From: Streptomyces formicae
GTDB taxonomy: Bacteria; Actinomycetota; Actinomycetes; Streptomycetales; Streptomycetaceae
Length of the DNA: 64,000 nt
Reading direction: 5' to 3'
Assembly (NCBI RefSeq): GCF_022647665.1
Contig: NZ_CP071872.1
Coordinates: 1 to 64,000, forward strand
A model generated the notes under the pieces. That model searched no databases, had not been told where the DNA came from, and saw nothing but the letters and a program-made list of their open reading frames with translations. Position numbers and translations under genes: made by a program. Numbering within the stretch: position 1 is the stretch's first letter; every line of letters starts with the position of its first letter. Below, piece after piece: positions 57,214 to 64,000 of this stretch.

Positions 57214-58707
57214 TCACTGCTTGCCGCAGTTCGAGGCCAGCTTCTGCTCCTCTTCCGAGAGGGTGGGGCCCGGAGTGGGAGTCGCTGCGGTCGGCTGGGT
57301 CGTGGTGGACTGGGTGGCGGGCTTGCCGGCCGTACCGCCGGCCTGGCCCTCACCGGGCGGCGCGTCGGACGCACGGTCGGCGGCGGCGCGGCGCTCCTCG
57401 TCCTTCTTGCAGGCGGACGCCTGCGAGGCGAGCTCCTGGATCTTGCCGCGCGCGTCGTCGAGGCTGCCCTCGGTGATGGTGTCCTCGACCTGCTTCTGCT
57501 GGTAGGGCGGCAGGTACTTGAGTTCGATCTCGGGATGGTCCTTTTCGACCTCCGAGAGCGAGAACCAGGCCAGGTCCTGGCTGATGCCCCGGTAGAGCGC
57601 GACGTGCTTGTCCTTGGCCCCGACGTAGTACTGGGTCTGCGTCCAGCGCCAGGCGCCGTACAGACCACCGCCGGCGATGGCGAGCGCGAGGATCGTGAAG
57701 AAGGATCTCTTCAGCCACTTGCGGCCGGTGCGCGGCTTGATGAAGTCGTCGTCGGTGTACGCCCCGAAGCTGCCCTCGGGCGGCATGCCGCCGTATCCGC
57801 CGTCGTCGCCGCTTCCGGGCGGGCCGAAGCCGCCGCGGGGCGGGGAGACGTGGCGGCCGAGGCCGGAGGCGCGGCCCGCGGGGGTCTGCATGGCCCCGCC
57901 GTCGTTGTGCTGCGCTTGGTTCTCGGCGACCGCGCCGACGATGACGGGGGTGTCGTTGAGCTGCCCGGCGAGGGTGTCGCCGCCGTCGACGTCGAGGACG
58001 TCCGCGACGATCACGGTGATGTTGTCCGGGCCGCCGCCGCGCAGCGCGAGCTGGATCAGCTCCTGCACGGTCTCCTGCGGGCCCTGGTAGCTGGCGAGGG
58101 TGTCCTCCATCGTCTGGTGCGACACGACGCCGGACAGTCCGTCGGAGCAGATCAGATAGCGGTCGCCGGCCCTGACCTCGCGGATGGAGAGGTCGGGCTC
58201 GACGTGGTCGCCGCTGCCCAGCGCGCGCATCAGCAGGGAGCGCTGCGGGTGGGTGGTGGCTTCCTCCTCGGTGATCCGGCCTTCGTCGACGAGGCGCTGC
58301 ACCCAGGTGTGGTCCTGGGTGATCTGCGTGAGGACACCGTCACGGAGCAGATAGGCGCGGGAGTCGCCGACGTGGACGAGGCCGAGCCGCTGACCGGTCC
58401 ACAGCAGCGCGGTCAGAGTGGTGCCCATGCCCTCGAGCTGGGGGTCCTCCTCGACCATCGCGCGCAGCTGGTCGTTGGCCCGCTGCACGGCGGTGCCGAG
58501 CGAGGTGAGGATGTCCGAGCCCGGCACGTCGTCGTCGAGCTGGACGAGCGTGGAGATGACCTCGGACGAGGCGACCTCACCCGCGGCCTGGCCGCCCATG
58601 CCGTCCGCGATCGCGAGAAGGCGTGGGCCGGCATAGCCGGAGTCCTCGTTGCCCTCCCGGATCATGCCCTTGTGCGATCCGGCGGCGAAGCGCAGTGACA
58701 GACTCAT
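57214..58707 (-). CDS. pstP: PP2C-family Ser/Thr phosphatase PstP
   Basis: A 497-residue membrane phosphatase that opposes PknB-type kinases. The N-terminal PP2C domain (about 1–240) shows MSLSLRFAAGSHKGMIREGNEDSGYAG, AIADGMGGQAAGEVAS, HVGDSRAYLL, SDGLSGVV and GGGPDNITVIVADV, with the metal-binding aspartates. A disordered linker, one span (SFFTILALAIAGGGLYGAW) and an extracellular C-terminal part rich in Thr/Pro follow. The ATG at 58707 is preferred over the open frame to 58761. Confidence 0.94.
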   Translation of the reverse strand: MSLSLRFAAGSHKGMIREGNEDSGYAGPRLLAIADGMGGQAAGEVASSEVISTLVQLDDDVPGSDILTSLGTAVQRANDQLRAMVEEDPQLEGMGTTLTALLWTGQRLGLVHVGDSRAYLLRDGVLTQITQDHTWVQRLVDEGRITEEEATTHPQRSLLMRALGSGDHVEPDLSIREVRAGDRYLICSDGLSGVVSHQTMEDTLASYQGPQETVQELIQLALRGGGPDNITVIVADVLDVDGGDTLAGQLNDTPVIVGAVAENQAQHNDGGAMQTPAGRASGLGRHVSPPRGGFGPPGSGDDGGYGGMPPEGSFGAYTDDDFIKPRTGRKWLKRSFFTILALAIAGGGLYGAWRWTQTQYYVGAKDKHVALYRGISQDLAWFSLSEVEKDHPEIELKYLPPYQQKQVEDTITEGSLDDARGKIQELASQASACKKDEERRAAADRASDAPPGEGQAGGTAGKPATQSTTTQPTAATPTPGPTLSEEEQKLASNCGKQ

Positions 58708-58863
58708 GCGCACCTCGCCCGTCGGCTCGGGGTACAGCCGGTCTCGAGCCACACTGCCCACCCTCCGGTCGGGAGCCGCCTGGCCCGGCCCACTGCCGGG
58801 ACCGCTGCGGGGTCCGCCGTGCGGACCTCCGCGGCTCGCTCGCTCCGCTCGCTCATTGTCGTA

Positions 58864-59373
58864 CTACTTCCGCAGCTCGATGACGGTCTTGCCGATGCGA
58901 ATCGGCGCGCCCAGCGGAATCGGTGTCGGGGTGGTGAGTCGGGTCCGGTCGAGATAGGTGCCGTTGGTGGACCCGAGGTCCTCGACGATCCACTGGCCGT
59001 CACGGTCCGGGTAGATCCTGGCATGCCTGCTGGACGCGTAGTCGTCGTCCAGCACGATCGTCGAATCGTGCGCGCGGCCCAGCGTGATCGTCTGGCCCTG
59101 GAGGGCGACCGTGGTGCCGGTGAGACTGCCCTCGGAGACGACGAGCTTGGTGGGCGCCCCTCTGCGCTGGCGCCCGGACTGCTGGCGCTGCTGGGGCGGC
59201 GCCGCCTGGCGGGCGGCCTGCTGCGGCCGGGCGGCGTCGCCGCGGCGCGAGCCGCGCTGCGTGACGCGCGTCCCGAACAGGTCGCTGCGAATGACCTGGA
59301 CGGCCACGATGACGAACAGCCACAGAACGGCCAGGAAACCCAGCCGCATGACCGTAAGGGTCAGCTCTGACAT
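58864..59373 (-). CDS. fhaB: FHA-domain membrane protein FhaB
   Basis: A 169-residue protein with one N-terminal span (LTVMRLGFLAVLWLFVIVAVQVI), a basic Gln-rich linker and a C-terminal FHA domain (ITLGRAHDSTIVLDDDYASSRHARIYP … DLGSTNGTYL). FHA domains bind phosphothreonine, and FhaB/FipA links PknB signalling to division. The ATG at 59373 is 10 bp behind the FhaA stop. Confidence 0.93.
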   Translation of the reverse strand: MSELTLTVMRLGFLAVLWLFVIVAVQVIRSDLFGTRVTQRGSRRGDAARPQQAARQAAPPQQRQQSGRQRRGAPTKLVVSEGSLTGTTVALQGQTITLGRAHDSTIVLDDDYASSRHARIYPDRDGQWIVEDLGSTNGTYLDRTRLTTPTPIPLGAPIRIGKTVIELRK

Positions 59374-59383
59374 TGCCCCCGCT

Positions 59384-60271
59384 TCACCCTTCGGCTTGCC
59401 GGTAAACGATGGTGGTGCTGCCCACGACGATCCGCGAGCCGTCGCGGAGCGTAGCGCGGGTGGTGTGCTGCCCGTCCACCACGATGCCGTTGGTGGACCC
59501 GAGATCCTGGATCGTCGAGGGCGTTCCGGTCCGGATCTCGCAGTGCCGGCGGGAAACGCCGGGGTCGTCGATCCGCACGTCGGCGTCGGTGCTGCGGCCC
59601 AGCACCAGCGTCGCGCGGGAGATCTGATGGCGGGTGCCGTTGATCTCGATCCAGCGGCGCACCTGGGCGCCCGGCATCGGGCCGGGGGCCGTGGCGGGCG
59701 GGTGGCCGGCGGGCGCCTGGCCCGGTCGGTTGGTGCCCGGTGGCGGTGCGGACGGCATGGGAGGGGCACCGACGGGCGGGTAGCCGTAGCCGCCGCCCTG
59801 CGGGCCGCCCGCGTAGGAGCCCTGTGGGCCCGCTCCCACGCCGGCTCCGGGGCCTCCGGGGCGGGCGGGTGCGCGGTCGGCGGGCGACTGCGACGTACTC
59901 GAAGCGAGCGTGCGGCTGCGGACCCGGTACAGACCGGTGTCCAGGTCGTCGGCCTTCTCCAGATGGACCTTGATCGGGCCCATGAAGGTGTACCGCTGCT
60001 GCTTGGCGTAGTCCCGGACCAGGCCCGCGAGCTCGTCGCCGAGCTGGCCCGAGTAGGGACTGAGGCGCTCGAAGTCCGGGGCGCTCAGCTCCACGATGAA
60101 GTCGTTGGGGACGACGGTCCGCTCGCGGTTCCAGATCGTCGCGTTGTTGTCGCACTCGCGCTGGAGGGCGCCCGCGATCTCGACCGGCTGGACCTCGGAC
60201 TTGAAGACCTTGGCGAAGGTGCCGTTGACGAGACCTTCGAGTCTTTGTTCGAAACGCTTCAGGACTCCCAT
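59384..60271 (-). CDS. fhaA: DUF3662/FHA-domain protein FhaA
   Basis: A 295-residue cytosolic protein. The N-terminal DUF3662 domain (about 1–125: GVLKRFEQRLEGLVNGTFAKVFKSEVQPVEIAGAL) is followed by a Gly/Pro-rich linker and a C-terminal FHA domain (LVLGRSTDADVRIDDPGVSRRHCEI … DLGSTNGIVV). It recognises phosphothreonine on kinase substrates in cell-wall assembly. It is the first gene of the fhaA–fhaB–pstP–rodA–pbpA–pknB block. Confidence 0.94.
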   Translation of the reverse strand: MGVLKRFEQRLEGLVNGTFAKVFKSEVQPVEIAGALQRECDNNATIWNRERTVVPNDFIVELSAPDFERLSPYSGQLGDELAGLVRDYAKQQRYTFMGPIKVHLEKADDLDTGLYRVRSRTLASSTSQSPADRAPARPGGPGAGVGAGPQGSYAGGPQGGGYGYPPVGAPPMPSAPPPGTNRPGQAPAGHPPATAPGPMPGAQVRRWIEINGTRHQISRATLVLGRSTDADVRIDDPGVSRRHCEIRTGTPSTIQDLGSTNGIVVDGQHTTRATLRDGSRIVVGSTTIVYRQAEG

Positions 60272-60611
60272 GGGGCACCTCCTCCTTCGTTGCTGTCCTG
60301 GTACTGCTTACTGATCGTATCCACGCGTCGGGAAATCGGCTGGTTCCCCTTGTCTGCCCCGTCGATGAGTGTCACCTCTCACACGGATCTCCCCACGGAT
60401 CGTAGAGGCGACCTCCTGACAGTGTCCCGCACCCGCGGAGCACTCCGGAGGAGAGGGGGGAGGCCCCCGCCCTGCCCCTTCTCTTTCCTCCTCAGGGGCG
60501 GGGTCCCCGAAACAAACGGATGTGAATCGACCCTCGGCAGCGTGCTAATGTTCTGCATGTCGCAAGGCGGCCCGCACCGATCGAGTGAGGGAAGCGGCGG
60601 CAACACCCAAT
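60272..60611. other. Spacer between fhaA and tRNA-Leu
   Basis: No gene is visible. It should contain the promoters of the fhaA operon (complement) and of tRNA-Leu (+). I cannot point to a clear −35/−10 pair. Confidence 0.35.
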
Positions 60612-60698
60612 GCGCGGGTGGCGGAATAGGCAGACGCGCTGGATTCAGGTTCCAGTGCCCGCAAGGGCGTGGGGGTTCAACTCCCCCCTCGCGCACCA
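60612..60698 (+). tRNA. tRNA-Leu (CAG)
   Basis: A class II tRNA with long variable arm (tgcccgcaagggcgt). Acceptor GCGCGGG pairs with CTCGCGC. The anticodon loop TTCAGGT has CAG at 60646–60648. The T arm is GGGGG-TTCAACT-CCCCC and CCA is encoded (60696–60698). Confidence 0.96.
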
Positions 60699-60886
60699 GA
60701 GAAACCGGTGAGACGGGCCTCCGTCAGGGCGAAAGTCCTGGTGGGGGCCCGTTTCTCGTTGCGCCCTCTTGTTGTCCCCTTGTTGTCTTCTCGTTGTGTC
60801 CGCGGTGTTCGCGAGGGCGGTGGGCGCTCGGGTGGGGTGGCGTTTCGGGCGGTTCTCGCGTGAATGAACACACACCGTGGCATACG

Positions 60887-62035
60887 TCACGGTGGTCCTG
60901 GTCCGGCCGGAAGCTCCAGGCGCAGCTCGTAGCCGCCGTCGGCGGTCGGGCCCGAGGTGACGGTGCCGCCGAGGAGCGCGGCACGCTGCCGCAGACCGAC
61001 CAGGCCGTAGTGGGCGCTGGGCAGGGGGAGCGGAGGCCGGGTCGGTGCGGTGTTGGTGACCGTGGCGTGGAGGGTGCCGGCCTGGTGGCCGATGCGGACG
61101 GTCGCGGCGGCGCCGGGGGCGTGCTTGCGTACGTTCGTCAGCGCCTCCTGCACGGTGCGGTAGAGGGCGCGCTGGACCGTCGGCGCAAGGCCGTCGGGCA
61201 GATCCGTCTGCAGCTCGGCCTCGATACCGCTGCTGTCGACCAGCCTCTGGAGATCAGCGAGGGACGGCTGGGGGGTGAGCTCGGTGGGCCGGCCGCCGGC
61301 GGCGCGCAGGACGCTGACCATGTGCCGCAGCTCGTCCAGGGTCTGCACGCTCAGCCGCCGGATCGTGGCCGCGGCCTCCTTGACCTCGGAGTCCCGGGTG
61401 CCGACCTGGAGCGCCCCGGCCCGCACCGCGATCAGGCTGACCTGGTGGGAGACCACGTCGTGCATCTCCCGGGCGAGCTGTGCGCGCTCCTTGGCCAGCA
61501 CGGTCTGGGCGGTCAGCAGCCGCTCGTGGTCGCGCGCCTCGGAGATCTCGGCGATCCGCAGGGACAGATCGCGCCGGGTCTGGACGAGCTGGCCGAGGAA
61601 GACGGGGGCGGCCGCCGTCGCCGCCGTGTAGCCGAGTGCGATGAGGGTCGACGGCTGCGACAGGTCGAAGTCCAGCGAGGGCCACGTGGTCAGGTTGCTG
61701 ATGGTGAACGCCAGCGCGCACAGGCCCAGCAGCAGACGGCTGCGGGTGAGCGAGGCGAGCGTGTACAGCCCGGCCAGCGCGGCGAAGATCGCGTCGGAGA
61801 GCAGGACGGCGGGCAGCGTCAGCAGGAAGGTGAGCAGGGGCAGCCGACGGCGCAGGAGCAGGCAGAAGGCGGCGACCAGGGCCGCCGCCATGCGCAGCGA
61901 CTCGTCGGGGTCGACGTTGACCCAGACGTCGAGCAGGGCCGCCACGACGAGGGCGGCGTCCAGCACCGGGGCGGGGACGCGGCGTGGGGTGATCCCCGCT
62001 CCATGGGGCGTCATCCGCTCTCCTCGGGAGGTCAT
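60887..62035 (-). CDS. Sensor histidine kinase (NarL/DesK type, HisKA_3)
   Basis: A 382-residue kinase with several N-terminal membrane helices (about residues 23–150; VLDAALVVAALLDVWV, AALVAAFCLLL, LTFLLTLPAVLLSDAIFAAL). A dimerisation domain has the phosphoacceptor H192 in REMHDVVSHQVSLIAVRAG, and the ATPase domain shows ALYRTVQEALTNVRKHAPG and HYGLVGLRQRAALLGG. The ATG at 62035 overlaps the response-regulator stop by 4 bp. The signal is unknown. Confidence 0.9.
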   Translation of the reverse strand: MTSRGERMTPHGAGITPRRVPAPVLDAALVVAALLDVWVNVDPDESLRMAAALVAAFCLLLRRRLPLLTFLLTLPAVLLSDAIFAALAGLYTLASLTRSRLLLGLCALAFTISNLTTWPSLDFDLSQPSTLIALGYTAATAAAPVFLGQLVQTRRDLSLRIAEISEARDHERLLTAQTVLAKERAQLAREMHDVVSHQVSLIAVRAGALQVGTRDSEVKEAAATIRRLSVQTLDELRHMVSVLRAAGGRPTELTPQPSLADLQRLVDSSGIEAELQTDLPDGLAPTVQRALYRTVQEALTNVRKHAPGAAATVRIGHQAGTLHATVTNTAPTRPPLPLPSAHYGLVGLRQRAALLGGTVTSGPTADGGYELRLELPAGPGPP

Positions 62036-62790
62036 CCTCTCTCCTGGTCCCGCGGTTCCCGTGGGTACGGCGGCTGGTACGGCTGGTCGCCCTGGTACCG
62101 CTGGTCCGCCTGGTTCGGCTGGTTCGGCTGGGGCCGCCGGTCCCGGGGCGGTCTGAGAAGGCCGGCCCGTTCGGCGAGCAGGGCGGCCTGGACGCGGCCG
62201 CCCACCTCCAGCTTGGTGAGAATGGCGCTGACATGGTCCTTGACCGTGCCCGTGCTCAGGTGCATCCGTGCGGCGATGTCGCTGTTCGACAGCCCCTCGG
62301 CGATCAGGGTGAGGACGGCGCGTTCGCGCTCGGTCAGCCGGTCGAGGCAGCGGGTGGCGTCCTCCTGGCAGCCGGCCTCCAGATAGCCGTCCACGATGGT
62401 CCGGGTGACCTTGGACGACAGTACGGTGCCGCCCTCGGCCAAGGCCCGCACCAGGAACGGCAGCCCTTCGGGGTCGGTGTCCTTCAGCAGGAAGCCGGCG
62501 GCGCCCGAGCGGAGGGCCGTCGCCACGTACTCGTCCATGTCGAACGTCGTGAGCATGGCCACGACCGGAGGGTGCGGCAGCTTCCGGAGGCCGTCCAGAA
62601 CGGTCAGTCCGTCCACGTCCGGCATACGGATGTCCAGCAGCACGACGTCGGGACGCATCTCCTCGGCCGTCCGGACGGCCTGGCCGCCCTGTACCGCCGC
62701 CACGACCTCGATGTCTTCCGCCGTGTCGAGGATGTGCTGAAAGCCCGATCGGATCAGGGCCTCGTCGTCGACCACCATCACCCGGATCAC
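62032..62790 (-). CDS. NarL/LuxR-type response regulator
   Basis: A 252-residue regulator. The receiver starts MIRVMVVDDEALIRSGF, with phosphoacceptor D53 in VVLLDIRMPDVDG and Lys in FLLKDTD. The LuxR helix-turn-helix reads LTERERAVLTLIAEGLSNSDIAARMHLSTGTVKDHVSAILTK. A repetitive Gln/Asn/Tyr/Pro-rich tail (QPNQPNQADQRYQGDQPYQ) is an unusual extension. The GTG at 62790 has GGAG close in front and gives the standard N-terminus; the frame is open to 62913. It is coupled to the kinase gene. Confidence 0.92.
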   Translation of the reverse strand: MIRVMVVDDEALIRSGFQHILDTAEDIEVVAAVQGGQAVRTAEEMRPDVVLLDIRMPDVDGLTVLDGLRKLPHPPVVAMLTTFDMDEYVATALRSGAAGFLLKDTDPEGLPFLVRALAEGGTVLSSKVTRTIVDGYLEAGCQEDATRCLDRLTERERAVLTLIAEGLSNSDIAARMHLSTGTVKDHVSAILTKLEVGGRVQAALLAERAGLLRPPRDRRPQPNQPNQADQRYQGDQPYQPPYPREPRDQERG

Positions 62791-63070
62791 GCGTGCTCCA
62801 CTCGCCGTCGGACCACTGGGCCACGGGACCACTGTCCGATTCGTACCACGCGGAGGGGCGCCGTGCAGGTCCCCGAGGCCGGGACCGGCCGGGCGGCGGG
62901 TCGGGGCAGCCACTCGGCGGGGCGAGGTCCGGACATCTGCCGGATGGCCGCGGGAGCACGCTTTCGCGAATTCTGGAACGTGTGACGCACGGCGCGTGTC
63001 AACGGCAGGTGTCAGCGACTCGGCCGTGCCGTCCGGTCAGGGGACCGGATCAGGCGACTGGAGGATGACG

Positions 63071-63892
63071 ATGGACACGTTCAGCTTCCACGGCAGCGAT
63101 GGTTGCTCCCTGCATGCCGCGATGCTCGGGACGGGACCGACCGTCGTCCTGCTGCACGGAGGGGGCCGGGACCACCAGAGCCTTGTCCCCCTGGCCCGTC
63201 GGCTCGCCGAGAGCTACACCGTCGTCCTGCCGGACATCCGCGGTTACGGGCGCTCGGTGTGTGCCGACCCCGCCCGGCACACCTGGGCGCAGTACACCGA
63301 CGACGTCGTGGCACTCCTCAGCCATCTGGGACTCTGCGAGGCGGCCCTGGGCGGTACCGGGATGGGCGGCACCATCACGCTGCGCACTGCTGCCGTCCAT
63401 CCCGAGTACATCCGGGCCGGCGTCGTCATCAATGCCGAGGACATCGAGAACGACGCCGCACACGAGGCCGAGACGGCGCTGCGCGAAAGCTTCGCGGCGC
63501 GCGTGCGCGACGAGGGCATCGACGCCGCCTGGCGGCCCATCCTGCCCCGCCTCGCGCCGGTGGTCGGGAACCTGGTGCGTGACGCCATACCTCGCTCGGA
63601 CCCCGACAGCATCGCCGCGGCCTGTGCGATCGGCCGCGACCGGGCCTTCTCCAGCGTTGCCGACCTGGCTTCCATTCCGGTTCCCACGCTGATCATCCCG
63701 GGCAGCGACCACCGGCACCCGCCGGCCTCGGCCGAGCAGATCGCCCGCGCCCTCCCCCACGGGCACCTCGCCAACGTCGCTCTCTCCGCCGATCTGTGCA
63801 CGGCCGAGGACCTGGCGCAGAGGATGGCGCCGGCCATGTGGGCCTTCCTCACCACGCATCTCACTCTCCGCCCGGCGATGCTTCCGGTCTGA
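63071..63892 (+). CDS. Alpha/beta-hydrolase-fold protein lacking the usual nucleophile
   Basis: A 273-residue alpha/beta fold. The oxyanion strand PTVVLLHGGGRDHQS and the following LPDIRGYGRSV are standard. At the nucleophile elbow, where the family has GHSMGG, this protein has GGTGMGG, with Gly in place of Ser. An acid (PGSDHRHPP) is present, and the expected terminal His is unclear. It may be non-catalytic or work like cofactor-free family members. The second ATG at 63071 sits 6 bp behind GGAGG, better than the ATG at 63065. Confidence 0.78.
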   Translation: MDTFSFHGSDGCSLHAAMLGTGPTVVLLHGGGRDHQSLVPLARRLAESYTVVLPDIRGYGRSVCADPARHTWAQYTDDVVALLSHLGLCEAALGGTGMGGTITLRTAAVHPEYIRAGVVINAEDIENDAAHEAETALRESFAARVRDEGIDAAWRPILPRLAPVVGNLVRDAIPRSDPDSIAAACAIGRDRAFSSVADLASIPVPTLIIPGSDHRHPPASAEQIARALPHGHLANVALSADLCTAEDLAQRMAPAMWAFLTTHLTLRPAMLPV

Positions 63893-63911
63893 ACTCCTGC
63901 GGCCATTCTCT

Positions 63912-64000
63912 TCACACGATGTCGAGGACATCGGGGACCGGGCGGCGCGGCGTCGCCGGTCCCGTGGGGCCGTATCCGAGGCGGATGACCATGTGCACGT
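63912..64000 (-). CDS. C-terminal end of a nitroreductase-like protein (cut by window edge)
   Basis: The complement encodes VHMVIRLGYGPTGPATPRRP … VLDIV and a stop at 63,912. An RLGYG…PRRPV…VL ending is characteristic of nitroreductase-fold proteins, whose last strand and helix wrap the partner subunit. The rest lies outside the window, so the call is tentative. Confidence 0.5.
   Translation of the reverse strand, partial: VHMVIRLGYGPTGPATPRRPVPDVLDIV

Overview
The window is a high-GC actinobacterial chromosome, almost certainly a Streptomyces, covering the replication origin region. This rests on the gene order dnaA – DnaA-box-rich spacer – dnaN – gnd – recF – DUF721 – gyrB – gyrA – DUF3566 – tRNA-Ile – DLW-39-type small ORF, and on the typical Streptomyces block 44–60 kb (cyclophilin, rhomboid protease, crgA, DUF881, class E sortases with a trpG/pabA-type gene, then pknB–pbpA–rodA–pstP–fhaB–fhaA). 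Frequent GTG/TTG starts and 4-bp ATGA/GTGA overlaps also fit.

Layout. 0–12.5 kb: replication initiation, sliding clamp, recombination and gyrase genes. 12.5–17.1 kb: tRNA-Ile(GAT), a secreted membrane-anchored protein, a Ser/Thr kinase with an XRE regulator, and tRNA-Ala(TGC). 17.1–28.9 kb: an accessory island built on the 3' end of tRNA-Ala. The tRNA end plus its terminator is repeated at 24.79 kb and, in degraded form, at 28.84 kb, so one or more integrative elements probably inserted here, but no integrase is visible. The first segment carries a toxin–antitoxin pair, a transposase relic and a signalling/defence-like locus. The second is mostly wreckage: Uma2, IS21, ISL3 and IS256 pieces, half of a sensor kinase and the N-terminus of a D-Ala–D-Ala ligase, around one intact lipoprotein hydrolase. 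29.3–43.5 kb: a two-component system with an ABC exporter, a patatin/glycosyltransferase operon, a nitroreductase, and a large secreted phosphodiester glycosidase–metallophosphatase. 44–60.7 kb: the conserved block named above, ending in tRNA-Leu(CAG). 60.9–64 kb: a NarL-type two-component system, an alpha/beta-hydrolase-fold protein and the tail of a nitroreductase-like gene.

The most interesting content is 19.0–24.2 kb. A Pycsar-effector-like membrane protein, a Crp/Fnr protein with a cyclic-nucleotide domain, a class III nucleotide cyclase, a large P-loop (STAND-like) protein and an unknown helical protein lie head to tail, the last three with 4-bp overlaps. The cyclase ends in, and the P-loop protein carries in its N-terminal part, a similar short Gly/Asn/Gln-rich motif that could bring the two together. 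I read this as a possible cyclic-nucleotide anti-phage or stress system in which one messenger could drive both a membrane effector and a transcription factor. The P-loop gene has a one-base frameshift near 23,345, so the locus may be inactive here unless that is a sequencing error. A second cluster of near-perfect DnaA boxes between the rhomboid gene and crgA, 45 kb from oriC, is the other notable signal.
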